From the NCBI RefSeq assembly GCF_014126825.1, contig NZ_CP059900.1, positions 3,672,954 to 3,736,953 on the forward strand: a stretch of 64,000 nt of DNA, in the 5' to 3' direction. The notes under the pieces were generated by a model. It was not told where the DNA came from. It saw only the letters and a program-made list of their open reading frames with translations, and did no database searches. Positions within the stretch are counted from its first letter, which is position 1, and each line of letters starts with the position of its first letter. A program made the position numbers and the translations under genes. Below, piece after piece: positions 55,823 through 64,000 of this stretch. The DNA comes from Tomitella gaofuii. GTDB lineage: Bacteria; Actinomycetota; Actinomycetes; Mycobacteriales; Mycobacteriaceae.

Positions 55823-57390
55823 GCCGCCCCGGCAGCGCAGGCCTGCTCTACGGCGTGGGGGTGGGCCCCGGCGACCCCGAGCTGATCACCCGCAAGGCCG
55901 CCCGGATCATCGCGGGCGCGGATGTCGTCGCCTACTATTCCGGCACCCACGGACGGTCCATCTCCCGCACCATCGCCGGCGACCTGGTGCCCGCCGGCGC
56001 CATCGAGGAGAAGCTCGTCTACCCGGTGACCACCGGCACCGCCGCGCACCCCGGCGGGTACGAGGCGGCGATCGCCGAGTTCTACGACGCCGCGGCCGCC
56101 AGGCTCGCGGAGCACCTGGCCGCCGGCCGCACGGTGGCCGTGCTCTGCGAGGGCGACCCGATGTTCTACGGCTCCTACATGTACCTGCACGACAGGCTGG
56201 CCGGCCGGTTCGTCGCCGAGGTGGTCCCGGGCGTGACCAGCGTGTCCGCCGCCTCCGCCGCGGCCGCGCAGCCGCTGGTGCGCCGCGACGACGTGCTCAC
56301 GGTCCTGCCCGGCACCCTGCCCGCGCCCGAGCTGGCCCGCCGGCTGGCCGACACCCAGGGCGCCGCGATCATGAAGCTGGGGCGCACGTTCCCCGCGGTG
56401 CGCTCGGCGCTCGCGCAGGCGGGCCGGCTCGACGGCGCGGTGTATGTGGAGCGGGCGTCGACGGGAGAGCAGCGCATCGCACCCGTGCGCGACGTGGACC
56501 CGGAGCGGGTGCCGTACTTCTCCGTCGTCCTCACCGGTGGCGACGACGTGCGCAGGGCCGGGGAGAAGGGCGCGCTGACCTCCGGCGTCGCGGGCACCCC
56601 CCAGTCCCGCACGGTCCCGGCCGCCGCCGCACCCGGGCCCGCGGAACTGCTGGTCATCGGCCTGGGGCCCGCCGGCGACGCGTGGCTGACCCCCGAGGCC
56701 GCCGGCGCCCTCGCCTCCGTGCGCCACGTCGTCGGCTACGGGCCGTACGTCGACCGGGTCCCGGTGCGCCCCGGCCAGCAGCGGCACGCCAGCGGCAACA
56801 CCGTCGAGCTGGACCGGTCGCGCCTGGCCCTCGACCTGGCGCTGGCCGGCGAATCGGTCGCCGTGGTCTCCGGCGGGGACGCCGGCGTGTTCGGCATGGC
56901 GGCCGCCGTGTTCGAGGCCGCCGCCGACCCCGCCTACAGCGCCGTCCCCGTCCGCGTGCTCCCCGGCGTGTCCGCGTTCCAGGCCGTGGCCGCGCGCGCC
57001 GGCGCCCCGATGGGCGGCGACTTCGCGGTGCTGAGCCTGTCCGACCGGCTCAAACCCTGGGAGGTCATCGAACGCCGGCTGCGCGCGGTGAGCGCCGCCG
57101 ACATGGCGCTGGCGATCTACAACCCTGCGTCCCGCTCGCGCACCGGGCAGATCGCGCGCGCCCGCGCGGTGCTCGTCGACGAGCGCGGCGCGGCCACCCC
57201 CGTCGTGGTGGGCCGCTCGGTGGGCCGCGCCGGGGAGTCGCTGGAGGTCACGACGCTCGGGGAGCTCGATCCGGCCGCGATCGACATGCGCTGTCTGCTC
57301 ATCGTGGGCTCGTCCGCCACCACGGTGACGCCGGGCGGCCGGGTGTGGACTGCGCGGTCGGTGCCTGCGGGCGACCGGCCGCGGCCCTGA
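55819..57390 (+). CDS. cobIJ: Fused precorrin-2 C20- / precorrin-3B C17-methyltransferase
   Basis: The 523-residue protein fuses two S-adenosylmethionine-dependent tetrapyrrole methylases. CobI (about 8-245) has GVGVGPGDPELITRKA, CEGDPMFYGSYMYL and VVPGVTSVSAASA. CobJ (about 275-515) has VIGLGPAGDAWLTPEA, GYGPYVDRV, SGGDAGVFGMAA, VLPGVSAFQAVAARAGAP and IYNPASRSR. They act before and after CobG. The same fusion occurs in M. tuberculosis CobIJ. The family A palindrome copy 2 begins at its stop codon. Confidence 0.95.
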   Translation: MSRPGSAGLLYGVGVGPGDPELITRKAARIIAGADVVAYYSGTHGRSISRTIAGDLVPAGAIEEKLVYPVTTGTAAHPGGYEAAIAEFYDAAAARLAEHLAAGRTVAVLCEGDPMFYGSYMYLHDRLAGRFVAEVVPGVTSVSAASAAAAQPLVRRDDVLTVLPGTLPAPELARRLADTQGAAIMKLGRTFPAVRSALAQAGRLDGAVYVERASTGEQRIAPVRDVDPERVPYFSVVLTGGDDVRRAGEKGALTSGVAGTPQSRTVPAAAAPGPAELLVIGLGPAGDAWLTPEAAGALASVRHVVGYGPYVDRVPVRPGQQRHASGNTVELDRSRLALDLALAGESVAVVSGGDAGVFGMAAAVFEAAADPAYSAVPVRVLPGVSAFQAVAARAGAPMGGDFAVLSLSDRLKPWEVIERRLRAVSAADMALAIYNPASRSRTGQIARARAVLVDERGAATPVVVGRSVGRAGESLEVTTLGELDPAAIDMRCLLIVGSSATTVTPGGRVWTARSVPAGDRPRP

Positions 57391-57467
57391 CACAAGATCC
57401 ACATTCTGTGGCCCCCGGACGGTGGGAAACCACCGTCCGGGGGCCACAGAATGTGGAGTTCGTGTCA
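57388..57467. repeat. Dispersed palindrome, family A, copy 2
   Basis: The arms pair perfectly from TCCACATTCTGTGGCCCCCG (57398-57417) through GGACGGTGG, a GAAA loop at 57426-57429, to the complement ending at 57457. An outer TGACAC (57388-57393) and GTGTCA (57462-57467) pair as well. TGACAC includes the cobIJ stop, and the minus-strand gene stop is 7 bp beyond the other end. It is the same element as 13827-13905 with the central loop in reverse orientation. Confidence 0.88.
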
Positions 57468-57474
57468 CCGCCCC

Positions 57475-58689
57475 CTACCGCGGCGGGTACAGCCGGCCCG
57501 CCAGCGCCGTCTTCGCCGCCACCGCGGCCCGCCGGCGCTCGGGGGTGAATCCGCCGGCGGTCGGCCGGGCCGGGAGCGTGTCGCCGTCCGTCACCAGCGT
57601 CCAGCGGGAGCCGGCGTCCAGCAGTGAGCGGTGCTTGACCTCGTAGTACCCGGGTTCGGTCGCGACCGCCACGCCCGCGGCGCCGGCCGCGGCCGCCACC
57701 AGGTGCAGGTGGAACCGGGTGCTCAGCCACGTCTGCCCCGCCCGCGCCGGCACCCCGTGGTGCCACAGGTCCCGGAACGGCACGAACCGCGCCCCGTCGA
57801 GTCGCTCACCCAGCCGCTCGTACACCAGACGGTCCTTGCCGGGGATGCCCTCGACCACGGTGACCGCCGCGCCCGGGACCTCCCAGGAGTCGAGCACCCG
57901 CCGCGCCCAGTGGGCCACCGCATCCGCCCCCGTCCGCCCGTCGCCGGCGAAGTGCTCGGTCAGGTCGGACTGCAGACACAGCACCACCCCGGCGTCCGGC
58001 ACCGGTTCCCGCGGGGCTGCTCCAACAGCACAGTCCACCCCCAGCCACGCGTCGTCGCCGGTGCGCGAGGCCCCCGGCACGCCGGCCAGCGCCTCGAACG
58101 ATGCGCGGTCGCGCGTGTCGAACACCGCGAACGCCCGGGCCGCGTCCACCAGCGCCTCCCACGGGGCGGTTTCCGCAGTGGGCATGAGCCCCTGCCCCGT
58201 CGCGGTGGCCCGGATCCCGAACCGCCGCGCCAGCGCCGCCATCGCCGTGACGAGCGCCGTGTGGTGCGGCCACACCGCGTTGAGATAGCCGCCGCCGAGC
58301 AGGTGCAGCGTGTCGGCCCGCTGCAGCAGGGCCACGCCCTCGTCGATGCGCGGCTCGGCGCCCAGGGTCACCGCCGCGTGCGCGCACCACTCCCACACCG
58401 GCCCCGGGCGCGCGTTCTCGGCGGCGAGCCCGATCATCCGCCACAACGTGTCCACGTAGGTCACGCGCGGGTGGGCGCCGCGCAGCAGCAGCGCGGCCTG
58501 GCCGGGGGTGTGGCAGTCGAGCACGACCTCGTCGTCGGGGCGCACGCGCGCCAGGTGCTCGAGCCACGTGCGCGCGATGAGCTCGTCCCCGTAGTTGGGG
58601 TGCCCGGCGGGCGAGACCAGGTAGTGGACCCGCCCCGACGGGCCGCCGCCGAGCATCCGGGCCGCCCGCGCCCGCCACCGTGTGCGCAT
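57475..58689 (-). CDS. Polysaccharide pyruvyl transferase-family protein
   Basis: This 404-residue protein resembles polysaccharide pyruvyl transferases (GumL/CsaB type), which add ketal pyruvate to cell-surface sugars. It has HYLVSPAGHPNYGDELIAR at the start, ADTLHLLGGGYLNAVW, a central ATGQGLMPT and the C-terminal TRFHLHLVAAAAG with YYEVKHRSLLDAG. The ATG at 58689 is the best start. It sits on the opposite strand to cobIJ within the cobalamin locus and has no obvious role there. Homologues are scattered in actinobacteria. Confidence 0.82.
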   Translation of the reverse strand: MRTRWRARAARMLGGGPSGRVHYLVSPAGHPNYGDELIARTWLEHLARVRPDDEVVLDCHTPGQAALLLRGAHPRVTYVDTLWRMIGLAAENARPGPVWEWCAHAAVTLGAEPRIDEGVALLQRADTLHLLGGGYLNAVWPHHTALVTAMAALARRFGIRATATGQGLMPTAETAPWEALVDAARAFAVFDTRDRASFEALAGVPGASRTGDDAWLGVDCAVGAAPREPVPDAGVVLCLQSDLTEHFAGDGRTGADAVAHWARRVLDSWEVPGAAVTVVEGIPGKDRLVYERLGERLDGARFVPFRDLWHHGVPARAGQTWLSTRFHLHLVAAAAGAAGVAVATEPGYYEVKHRSLLDAGSRWTLVTDGDTLPARPTAGGFTPERRRAAVAAKTALAGRLYPPR

Positions 58690-58747
58690 CTGCCCGACCG
58701 TACCGGGATTCCGGAGGCCGCGGCCTTGTGATGCCGGTCCTGCCGGG

Positions 58748-59353
58748 TCAGGCCTCGCCGCGGTGCAGCATGCTGACGACGAAGTCCGAGGCCGGCGTCC
58801 ACGGCTGCAGGTCCCAGGTGCCGAACCGCTGCCGCACACGCAGCCCCGCCGCCGCCACGTGCTCGTCGAACTCCTCCACCGTGAGCGTGCGGCCCATGCC
58901 GAAGCCGACGACGAGCACGCCCTCGGGCTTCAGGTGCCGGCCCACCGCCGCGAGCACGTCCGTCTCCGAGCCGGGGGCGACGAAGCAGAGGACGTTGCCC
59001 GCCATGACGGCCGCGTCGAACTCGCCGGTGACGCCGCGCGCGGGCAGGTCCAGCTCGGACAGGTCGCCGACGAGCCACGTGGGCCCCGGGTGGTCCTGTT
59101 CGGCCGCCGCGATGAGCGCCGGGTCCACATCCACCCCCACCACCTCGTGTCCTCGGGTGTGGAGCTCGCCGCCGAGGCGGCCCGGGCCGCAGCCGGCGTC
59201 GAGGACGCGGGCACCACGGGGCACCATGGCGTCGATCAGGCGCGCCTCGCCGGCGAGGTCGGCGCCCTGGGCCGCCATGGCGCGGAAGCGTTCGATGTAC
59301 CACTGCGAGTGGCCGTCGGAGGTCTCGCTGAACCAGCGGGTGGGTCGTGCCAT
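58748..59353 (-). CDS. Class I SAM-dependent methyltransferase
   Basis: This 201-residue methyltransferase has motif I VLDAGCGPGRLGG, an acidic end of strand 2 (VVGVDVD), motif post-II VGDLSELDLP and motif III-like FDAAVMAGNVLCFV. The substrate is unknown; the N-terminal WFSETSDGHSQWYIERFR is typical of small methyltransferases of unknown function in actinobacteria. It lies between the pyruvyltransferase-like gene and cobM on the same strand. Nothing in it specifically suggests corrinoid methylation. Confidence 0.85.
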   Translation of the reverse strand: MARPTRWFSETSDGHSQWYIERFRAMAAQGADLAGEARLIDAMVPRGARVLDAGCGPGRLGGELHTRGHEVVGVDVDPALIAAAEQDHPGPTWLVGDLSELDLPARGVTGEFDAAVMAGNVLCFVAPGSETDVLAAVGRHLKPEGVLVVGFGMGRTLTVEEFDEHVAAAGLRVRQRFGTWDLQPWTPASDFVVSMLHRGEA

Positions 59354-59386
59354 ACCCCGGAGCCTAGCCCCTGATGCGGGACCGGA

Positions 59387-60142
59387 TCAGCCGCGCGCCC
59401 GCCGCGGGTCGTACAGGTGCGAGTCCAGCCCGCAGGCGGCCGCCGCGCCCCGGTCCATCGCCCGGCCGACCATGATGACGGCGGTGCGGCGCAGCCCCTC
59501 GGCCTCGACCATGCCGGCGATGGTCGCGAGCGTGCCGCGCAGCACCACCTGGCCCGGCCGCGAGGCGTGGGCGACGACGACGGCCGGGCAGTCGGCGCCG
59601 TACTCGGCGGTGAGCTCGGCGGCGAGCTCCCGCACCCGCGTGATCGCCAGGTGCAGCACCAACGATGCCCGCAGGCCCGCCACCCGCTGCAGGGATTCCG
59701 TTTCCGGCATGGGGGTGGACCGCGCGCGGGTGCGGGTGAGCACCACCGTCTGCACCTCGCCGGGCACCGTGAGCTCGGCGCCCAGGGCAGCGGCGGCCGC
59801 GGCGTAGGCGGGGACCCCCGGGGTGACGTCCCAGGGCACGCCGGCCGCGTCGAGCCGCCGGGTCTGCTCGGTGAGCGCCGAATACACCGACGGGTCGCCC
59901 GAGCACATCCGCACCGCGTCGAGTCCCCGCCGGTGCGCGTCGACGAGGTGGCCGATGATCGCGTCCAGGTCCAGGCCCTGGGTGTCGATGAGCGCGGCGC
60001 CGTCGCGGCAGTGCGCGAGCACCGCGTCGTCCAGGTAGGTGCCCGCGTAGAGCACGACGGGCGCGGCGCGCAGCAGGTCCACTGCCCGCAAGGTGAGCAG
60101 GTCGGCGGCGCCGGGGCCCGCCCCCACGAAGTGCACTGTCAT
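59387..60142 (-). CDS. cobM: Precorrin-4 C11-methyltransferase
   Basis: CobM methylates C-11 of precorrin-4 to give precorrin-5. The 251-residue protein begins VHFVGAGPGAADLLTLRAVD and has the family blocks VVLYAGTYLD, MCSGDPSVYSALTEQTRRLD, VTPGVPAYAAAAAALG and LAITRVRELAAEL. The ATG at 60142 overlaps the cobL stop by ATGA. An upstream in-frame ATG at 60232 lies inside cobL and is less likely. Confidence 0.95.
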   Translation of the reverse strand: MTVHFVGAGPGAADLLTLRAVDLLRAAPVVLYAGTYLDDAVLAHCRDGAALIDTQGLDLDAIIGHLVDAHRRGLDAVRMCSGDPSVYSALTEQTRRLDAAGVPWDVTPGVPAYAAAAAALGAELTVPGEVQTVVLTRTRARSTPMPETESLQRVAGLRASLVLHLAITRVRELAAELTAEYGADCPAVVVAHASRPGQVVLRGTLATIAGMVEAEGLRRTAVIMVGRAMDRGAAAACGLDSHLYDPRRARG

Positions 60143-61407
60143 GACCGGTCCCCTTCCTCCGGATCCTGCTTCGATTCCGCCGCCGTTGGTTTCACGCCGC
60201 ACCACTGCACCACCGGGCGCATCGGCTCCCACCCGGTGAACGCGCCGATGGGACCGGCCACGTCCACCGCGTACCGAAGCAGTTCACCGCCGTGCGCGCG
60301 GTGCCACTCGGCCAGTACGGCCTGCGTCTCCAGGGTCACCGCGTGCGCGACCAATCGCCCGCCCGCCGGCACCGCCGCCCAGCACGCCTCGAGGACCCCG
60401 GGACGGCTGCCGCCGCCGCCGACGAAGACCGCGTCGGGCCGCTCCAGGCCCGCGAGCGCGTCCGGGGCGGCGCCCTCCACGACGGTGACAAGATCCGGCA
60501 CTCCCAGTCGCGCGGCGTTGCGGCGGACCGCATCCGCCCGGCCCGCGTCGCGCTCGATGGCGAGGGCCCGGCACCCGGAGGCTCCGCGCGCCCACTCGAT
60601 GCCCACCGACCCGGCCCCCGCCCCTACGTCCCACAGCAGCTCCCCGGGCCGCGGGGCGAGGGCGCTCACCGCGGCGGCGCGGATCGGCCGGCGGCTCAGC
60701 TGCCCGTCGTTCTCGAAGGCGTCGTCGGGCAGCCCGGGGGCACGCGAATATCCCCGCGCGCCACGGCATTCGACGCACACCAGCCCCAGCGCGGCACCGT
60801 CGACGCCGAGCATGCCGTCCGCGGTACCGTCGCGCCGCGATTCCGCCGGCCCGCCCAGCTCCGCCAGCAGCGTCATGGCCGACGCGCCGAAGCCCTCGTC
60901 GACGAGCACCCGGGCCACGGCCGCAGGGCCGTCGGCGTCCCCTGTGAGCACGATCAGCCGCCGCCCACGCGCCAGGTGCCGGCGCAGGCGGTCCGTGCCG
61001 CGGCCCACCAGCGTCACGACCGCGCAGCCCTCGGCCGGCCAGCTCATCCGCGCGCGGGCCAGCGCCGCCGACGACACCGCCGGGAGCACGCGCACCGCAT
61101 CCGGCCCCAGCCGGCGCACCAGCGTGGACCCGATGCCGGAGACCATCGGGTCACCCGATGCGAGCGCGACGACGTTCCTGCCGTCGTGCCGCTCGAGCAG
61201 CGCGTCCAGCCCGTCGAGCAGCGGCGACGGCCAGGTTTCGCGGATCGCGGCGGGCGCTGCGGCGTCCGGCACCATCGCCAGGTGGCGCGGCCCGCCCAGC
61301 AGCACGTCCGCGCGGTGCACGGCGCCGCGCCCCGCGGGATCGACGCTCGCCCAGCCGCCCGCTCCGACGCCCACCACCGTCACCCGCACCCTCGACTCCG
61401 GACCCAT
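60139..61407 (-). CDS. cobL: Precorrin-6B C5,15-methyltransferase (decarboxylating)
   Basis: CobL methylates C-5 and C-15 of precorrin-6B and removes CO2. The 422-residue protein has the CbiE half at the N-terminus (VVGVGAGGWASVDPAGR, ASGDPMVSGIGSTLVRRLG, LPAVSSAALARARM) and the CbiT half at the C-terminus (LLWDVGAGAGSVGIEWARG, ALAIERDAGRADAVRRNA, AVFVGGGGSRPGVLE). The two are fused as usual in aerobic pathways. The ATG at 61407 is the start. cobK, which makes its substrate, is not in this window. Confidence 0.95.
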   Translation of the reverse strand: MGPESRVRVTVVGVGAGGWASVDPAGRGAVHRADVLLGGPRHLAMVPDAAAPAAIRETWPSPLLDGLDALLERHDGRNVVALASGDPMVSGIGSTLVRRLGPDAVRVLPAVSSAALARARMSWPAEGCAVVTLVGRGTDRLRRHLARGRRLIVLTGDADGPAAVARVLVDEGFGASAMTLLAELGGPAESRRDGTADGMLGVDGAALGLVCVECRGARGYSRAPGLPDDAFENDGQLSRRPIRAAAVSALAPRPGELLWDVGAGAGSVGIEWARGASGCRALAIERDAGRADAVRRNAARLGVPDLVTVVEGAAPDALAGLERPDAVFVGGGGSRPGVLEACWAAVPAGGRLVAHAVTLETQAVLAEWHRAHGGELLRYAVDVAGPIGAFTGWEPMRPVVQWCGVKPTAAESKQDPEEGDRS

Positions 61408-61477
61408 GGCGCAGAACCCTAGACCGCGGTGGAGCGCTCCAGGCGCGGCGGGGTTAGGGTCGTCGATGGCAGCTCGC

Positions 61478-61660
61478 CCGGAGGTGCCCCGCGGCCGTCA
61501 CGGCGTGCGGGGGTAAACGGGAAGCCGGTGCGAATCCGGCACAGGCCCGCTGCGGTGACCTGGGAGCCGACGACCACGCACGCCGTGCAGCCACTGGACC
61601 ACCGGTCCGGGAAGGCGGTCCGAGGCGCTCGACCAGGAAGTCCGAATACCGGCCCTCGTG
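61478..61660 (+). ncRNA. Cobalamin riboswitch upstream of the chelatase gene
   Basis: On the plus strand the region contains GAGGTGCCC, AAACGGGAAGCCGGTGCG, AATCCGGCACAGGCCCGC and TGCGGTGACC, then GCAGCCACTGGACCACCGG and ACCAGGAAGTCCGAATACCG. This is the conserved order of a cobalamin aptamer. It ends about 70 nt before the GTG of the chelatase gene, whose expression with cobO it should lower when B12 is plentiful. Confidence 0.93.
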
Positions 61661-61732
61661 CGTCTGCCCGGCTGCAGCGCCCACGCCGCAGCCGCGAACC
61701 ACGTCCCAGCGGAAGCCTGCGGAGGTCCCACA

Positions 61733-63964
61733 GTGCACGTCTATCCGTTCAGCGCCCTCGTCGGCGCCGACGATCTGCAGCTGGCGCTCACGCTCACCGC
61801 CGTCTCGCCTGCGATCGGCGGGGTGCTGGTGCGCGGCGAGAAGGGCACGGCGAAGTCGACGGCGGTGCGCGCTCAGGCGGCGCTGCTGCCCCCGGTCCTG
61901 TCCGTCGACGGCTGCCGGTTCGCCTGCGACCCGGCCGCGCCGGACCCCGCCTGCCCCGACGGCCCGCACGCCACGGACGCCCCGGCCACGGCAGGCCCCG
62001 CGCGCCTGGTGGAGCTGCCGGTGGGCGCCGCAGAGGACCGTGTCACCGGGTCGCTGCACCTGGGCAAGGCACTCTCTGGTGAGGGCGCCGAGTACGAGCC
62101 CGGACTGCTGGCGCGCGCCCACCGCGGGGTGCTGTACGTCGACGAGGTCAACCTGCTGCACGACCACCTGGTGGACCTGCTGCTCGACGCGGCCGCGATG
62201 GGCCGCACCTCGGTGGAGCGCGACGGCGTCTCGATCAGCCATGCGTCGCGGTTCGTGCTCGTGGGCACCATGAATCCCGAGGAGGGCGAGCTGCGGCCGC
62301 AGCTGCTGGACCGGTTCGGTCTGGCGGTGGACGTGGCCGCGCCGCGTGATGCCGCGGTGCGCGCCGAGATCGTGCGCCGGCGCCTGGCCTTCGACGCCGA
62401 CCCGGCAGGCTTCGCCGCACGGTGGGCGGACGCCGAGTCGGAGCTGGCGCGGCGCATCGCCGGCGCCCGGGAGCGCGTCGGATCGGTGGTGCTGGGCGAC
62501 GCGGCGCTCACGGCGATCGCCGAGGTGTGCGCAGCATTCGACGTGGACGGGATGCGCGCGGACCTGGTGACGGCCAAGGCCGCCGCCGCGCACGCCGCGT
62601 GGTGCGGCCGCACCGGCGTCACTCGCGAGGACATCGCCGCCGCAGCCCGGCTCACCCTGCCGCACCGCCGGCGCCGGGCCCCGTTCGACGATCCGGGTAC
62701 CGACGGCGAACGCCTGGACGAGCTCCTGGACGGCATGGGCGACGCGGAGGACCCCGACGGCCCCGGCGATGACGGAACCGGGGACGACGGACCGGGCGAG
62801 GACGGCCCAGAAGGCGGGGAGGGCCCCGAGGGCGGGGACGGCCCTGAGGGCGGGGGCCCTGAGGGCGGGGGCCCTGAGGACGGGGGCCCTGAGGACGGGG
62901 GCCCTGAAGACGACGGCCCGGGCGGCGGGGCGCCGGAACCGGCTGACGACGGCTCCGCGGAACAGCGACCCCGCACCGACGGCGGTGCAGATGACCATGC
63001 CGATCGCGATTCGGGCACGCCTGCCGAGCGCGCGCTCGCCCCCGCCGGCGCACCGTTCCGCGCCCGGCTGCTGGCCGCGCAGCGCGCCGGCCGCGGGGCG
63101 GCGGGGCGGCGCTCGCGGGCCCGGACGACGGTGGGCCGCACCGTGGGGGCACGCCGGAGCGCCTCCGCCGCGGACCCCGCACCGGTGCACCTGCCGGCCA
63201 CGATCCGCGCGGCCGTAGTGCGCCGGGGGGACCTTGCCGGTCCGCAGCCCCCGAGCCGAGCACCGTTTCCCGCGACACGCCGGGGGAATCGGCGCGCGGC
63301 TGACGAAAGCGTGCGCGGATCGGCCGACTCCGCGCCAGGTGCCCGGATCACCCCGGCCGACCTGCGCCGCAAGATCGTCGAGGGCCGGGAGACCAACCTG
63401 GTGCTGCTGTGCGTGGACGCGTCGGGGTCGATGGCGGCACGCACGCGGATGGAGCAGGTCAAGGCCGCGGTGCTGTCGCTGCTGCTGGATGCGTACCGAC
63501 GCCGGGACACCGTCGGGCTGGTGACCTTCCGCGGCGATTCCGCGTCCGTGGTCCTGCCGCCGACGAACTCGGTGGACATCGCCGCCGCGCGCCTCCGGGA
63601 TCTCCCCACCGGCGGGCGCACCCCGCTCGCGGAGGGGCTCGACCGGGCCGCGGAGACTCTGCGCCGCCACCGGCTGCGCGCCCCGGACCTGCGCCCCCTG
63701 CTCATCGTCGTCACCGACGGCCGCGCCACCGCGGGCCCCGACGCCGTGGGCAGGTCTCTCGCCGCGGCAGACCGCCTGGCCGCCGCGCAGACCCCCGCGG
63801 TGGTGTTGGACTGCGAGACGGGCCGTTTCCGCATGGGGCTCGCCCGCGACCTCGCGCAGCGCATGGGCGCCGAGTACTCCCCCGTCGGCGATGTCCGTGC
63901 GGACGCCATCACCGCGGCGGCCGCCCCCCACCTCCAGCACCCACGCACCGGAAAGGCCGCCTGA
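61733..63964 (+). CDS. Chelatase AAA+/VWA fusion (ChlI-ChlD type), probable cobalt chelatase partner
   Basis: The 743-residue protein joins a AAA+ ATPase (about 1-330: Walker A GEKGTAKST at 35-43, Walker B VLYVDEVNLL, sensor GTMNPEEGELRPQLLDRFGL) to a C-terminal von Willebrand A domain. That domain has a metal-ion site DASGSM near 562-567 and VVTDGRATAG. Between them is an acidic Gly/Pro/Glu/Asp hinge made of tandem repeats. Such proteins drive metal insertion by magnesium or cobalt chelatases; the riboswitch and neighbouring cobO point to partnership with CobN. The GTG at 61733 has GGAGG upstream; an extension to 61658 would run into the riboswitch. Confidence 0.9.
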   Translation: MHVYPFSALVGADDLQLALTLTAVSPAIGGVLVRGEKGTAKSTAVRAQAALLPPVLSVDGCRFACDPAAPDPACPDGPHATDAPATAGPARLVELPVGAAEDRVTGSLHLGKALSGEGAEYEPGLLARAHRGVLYVDEVNLLHDHLVDLLLDAAAMGRTSVERDGVSISHASRFVLVGTMNPEEGELRPQLLDRFGLAVDVAAPRDAAVRAEIVRRRLAFDADPAGFAARWADAESELARRIAGARERVGSVVLGDAALTAIAEVCAAFDVDGMRADLVTAKAAAAHAAWCGRTGVTREDIAAAARLTLPHRRRRAPFDDPGTDGERLDELLDGMGDAEDPDGPGDDGTGDDGPGEDGPEGGEGPEGGDGPEGGGPEGGGPEDGGPEDGGPEDDGPGGGAPEPADDGSAEQRPRTDGGADDHADRDSGTPAERALAPAGAPFRARLLAAQRAGRGAAGRRSRARTTVGRTVGARRSASAADPAPVHLPATIRAAVVRRGDLAGPQPPSRAPFPATRRGNRRAADESVRGSADSAPGARITPADLRRKIVEGRETNLVLLCVDASGSMAARTRMEQVKAAVLSLLLDAYRRRDTVGLVTFRGDSASVVLPPTNSVDIAAARLRDLPTGGRTPLAEGLDRAAETLRRHRLRAPDLRPLLIVVTDGRATAGPDAVGRSLAAADRLAAAQTPAVVLDCETGRFRMGLARDLAQRMGAEYSPVGDVRADAITAAAAPHLQHPRTGKAA
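62804..62910 (+). repeat. Tandem 15-bp coding repeat in the chelatase hinge
   Basis: Units close to GGGGGCCCTGAGGGC recur about six times, encoding GPEGG/GPEDG-type pentapeptides. Unit number is likely to vary between strains; the repeats keep the frame. Confidence 0.8.
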
Positions 63965-64000
63965 TGCCCCAGGGAAAACCCGCATACGTGCCCGACGACG
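63964..64000 (+). CDS. cobO: Cob(I)yrinic acid a,c-diamide adenosyltransferase, 5' end only
   Basis: Only 12 codons are inside the window (MPQGKPAYVPDD), but they match the usual CobO N-terminus MPQG..., ending in VPDDG. The ATG overlaps the chelatase stop by one base (TGATG). CobO adds the upper adenosyl ligand and is commonly next to chelatase genes in this pathway. The rest lies to the right. Confidence 0.7.
   Translation, partial: MPQGKPAYVPDD

Noticed and set aside
62810-62915. Possible CRISPR-like array because of regular short repeats
   Set aside because: Units are directly adjacent 15-mers without spacers and encode a Gly/Pro/Glu hinge in frame. No cas genes are present.

Overview
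The window is very GC-rich DNA with tightly packed operons. Most neighbouring genes overlap by 4 bp (ATGA or GTGA), and GTG starts are common. It encodes F420-dependent oxidoreductases (including F420-dependent glucose-6-phosphate dehydrogenase), an FprA-type ferredoxin reductase, IdeR/DtxR-type iron boxes and the oxygen-dependent cobalamin pathway. Several gene orders match those I know from mycobacteria (fgd-pta-ackA, rhodanese-metZ, purA next to an Rv0358-like gene and an M50 protease, cobN/cobG/cobH/cobIJ). This points to Actinomycetota, order Mycobacteriales. The genus cannot be fixed from the sequence alone.

Layout. 1-9.3 kb: an F420 oxidoreductase cut by the window edge, an alpha/beta hydrolase, then ackA, pta and fgd on the minus strand. 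An intact IS4-family element (10-bp target duplication, 18-bp terminal repeats) sits between fgd and pta; an SDR gene follows. 9.3-13.8 kb: a riboswitch-controlled B12 uptake and salvage operon (btuF-btuC-btuD and a metallo-beta-lactamase/CobU fusion). 13.8-22 kb: metZ, a rhodanese, fprA, a secreted lipase, a CoA-transferase with an HMG-CoA-lyase-like gene, and a TauE-type permease. 22-37.8 kb: a catechol siderophore locus of enterobactin type. It has entA, entC, entB, an esterase, a three-gene ABC importer, a binding protein, entE, a free-standing aryl carrier protein and a serine-predicted EntF-like NRPS, with two IdeR-like boxes. 37.9-44.2 kb: purA, an unknown conserved gene, an M50 protease, an HtrA-like protease, a zinc-type cation exporter with a striking promoter/operator, and an NlpC/P60 hydrolase. 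44.2-49.2 kb: TetR, an MFS pump, a class A beta-lactamase divergent from a LysR gene, and a second beta-lactamase-like serine hydrolase. 49.2-64 kb: cobalamin synthesis (cobF, cobN, cobG, cobH, cobIJ, cobM, cobL, a chelatase, start of cobO) with two more cobalamin riboswitches, interrupted by a pyruvyltransferase-like gene and a methyltransferase gene.

How the parts work together: the B12 genes form import/salvage and de novo arms, both under cobalamin riboswitches. The siderophore genes form synthesis, import and iron-release arms under shared iron boxes.

Odd features: two families of dispersed palindromes placed at gene 3' ends; a hairpin that would hide the transposase start; and six single-base frameshifts, five of them in G/C runs, in otherwise well-conserved genes. 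The frameshifts may be sequence errors or recent decay.
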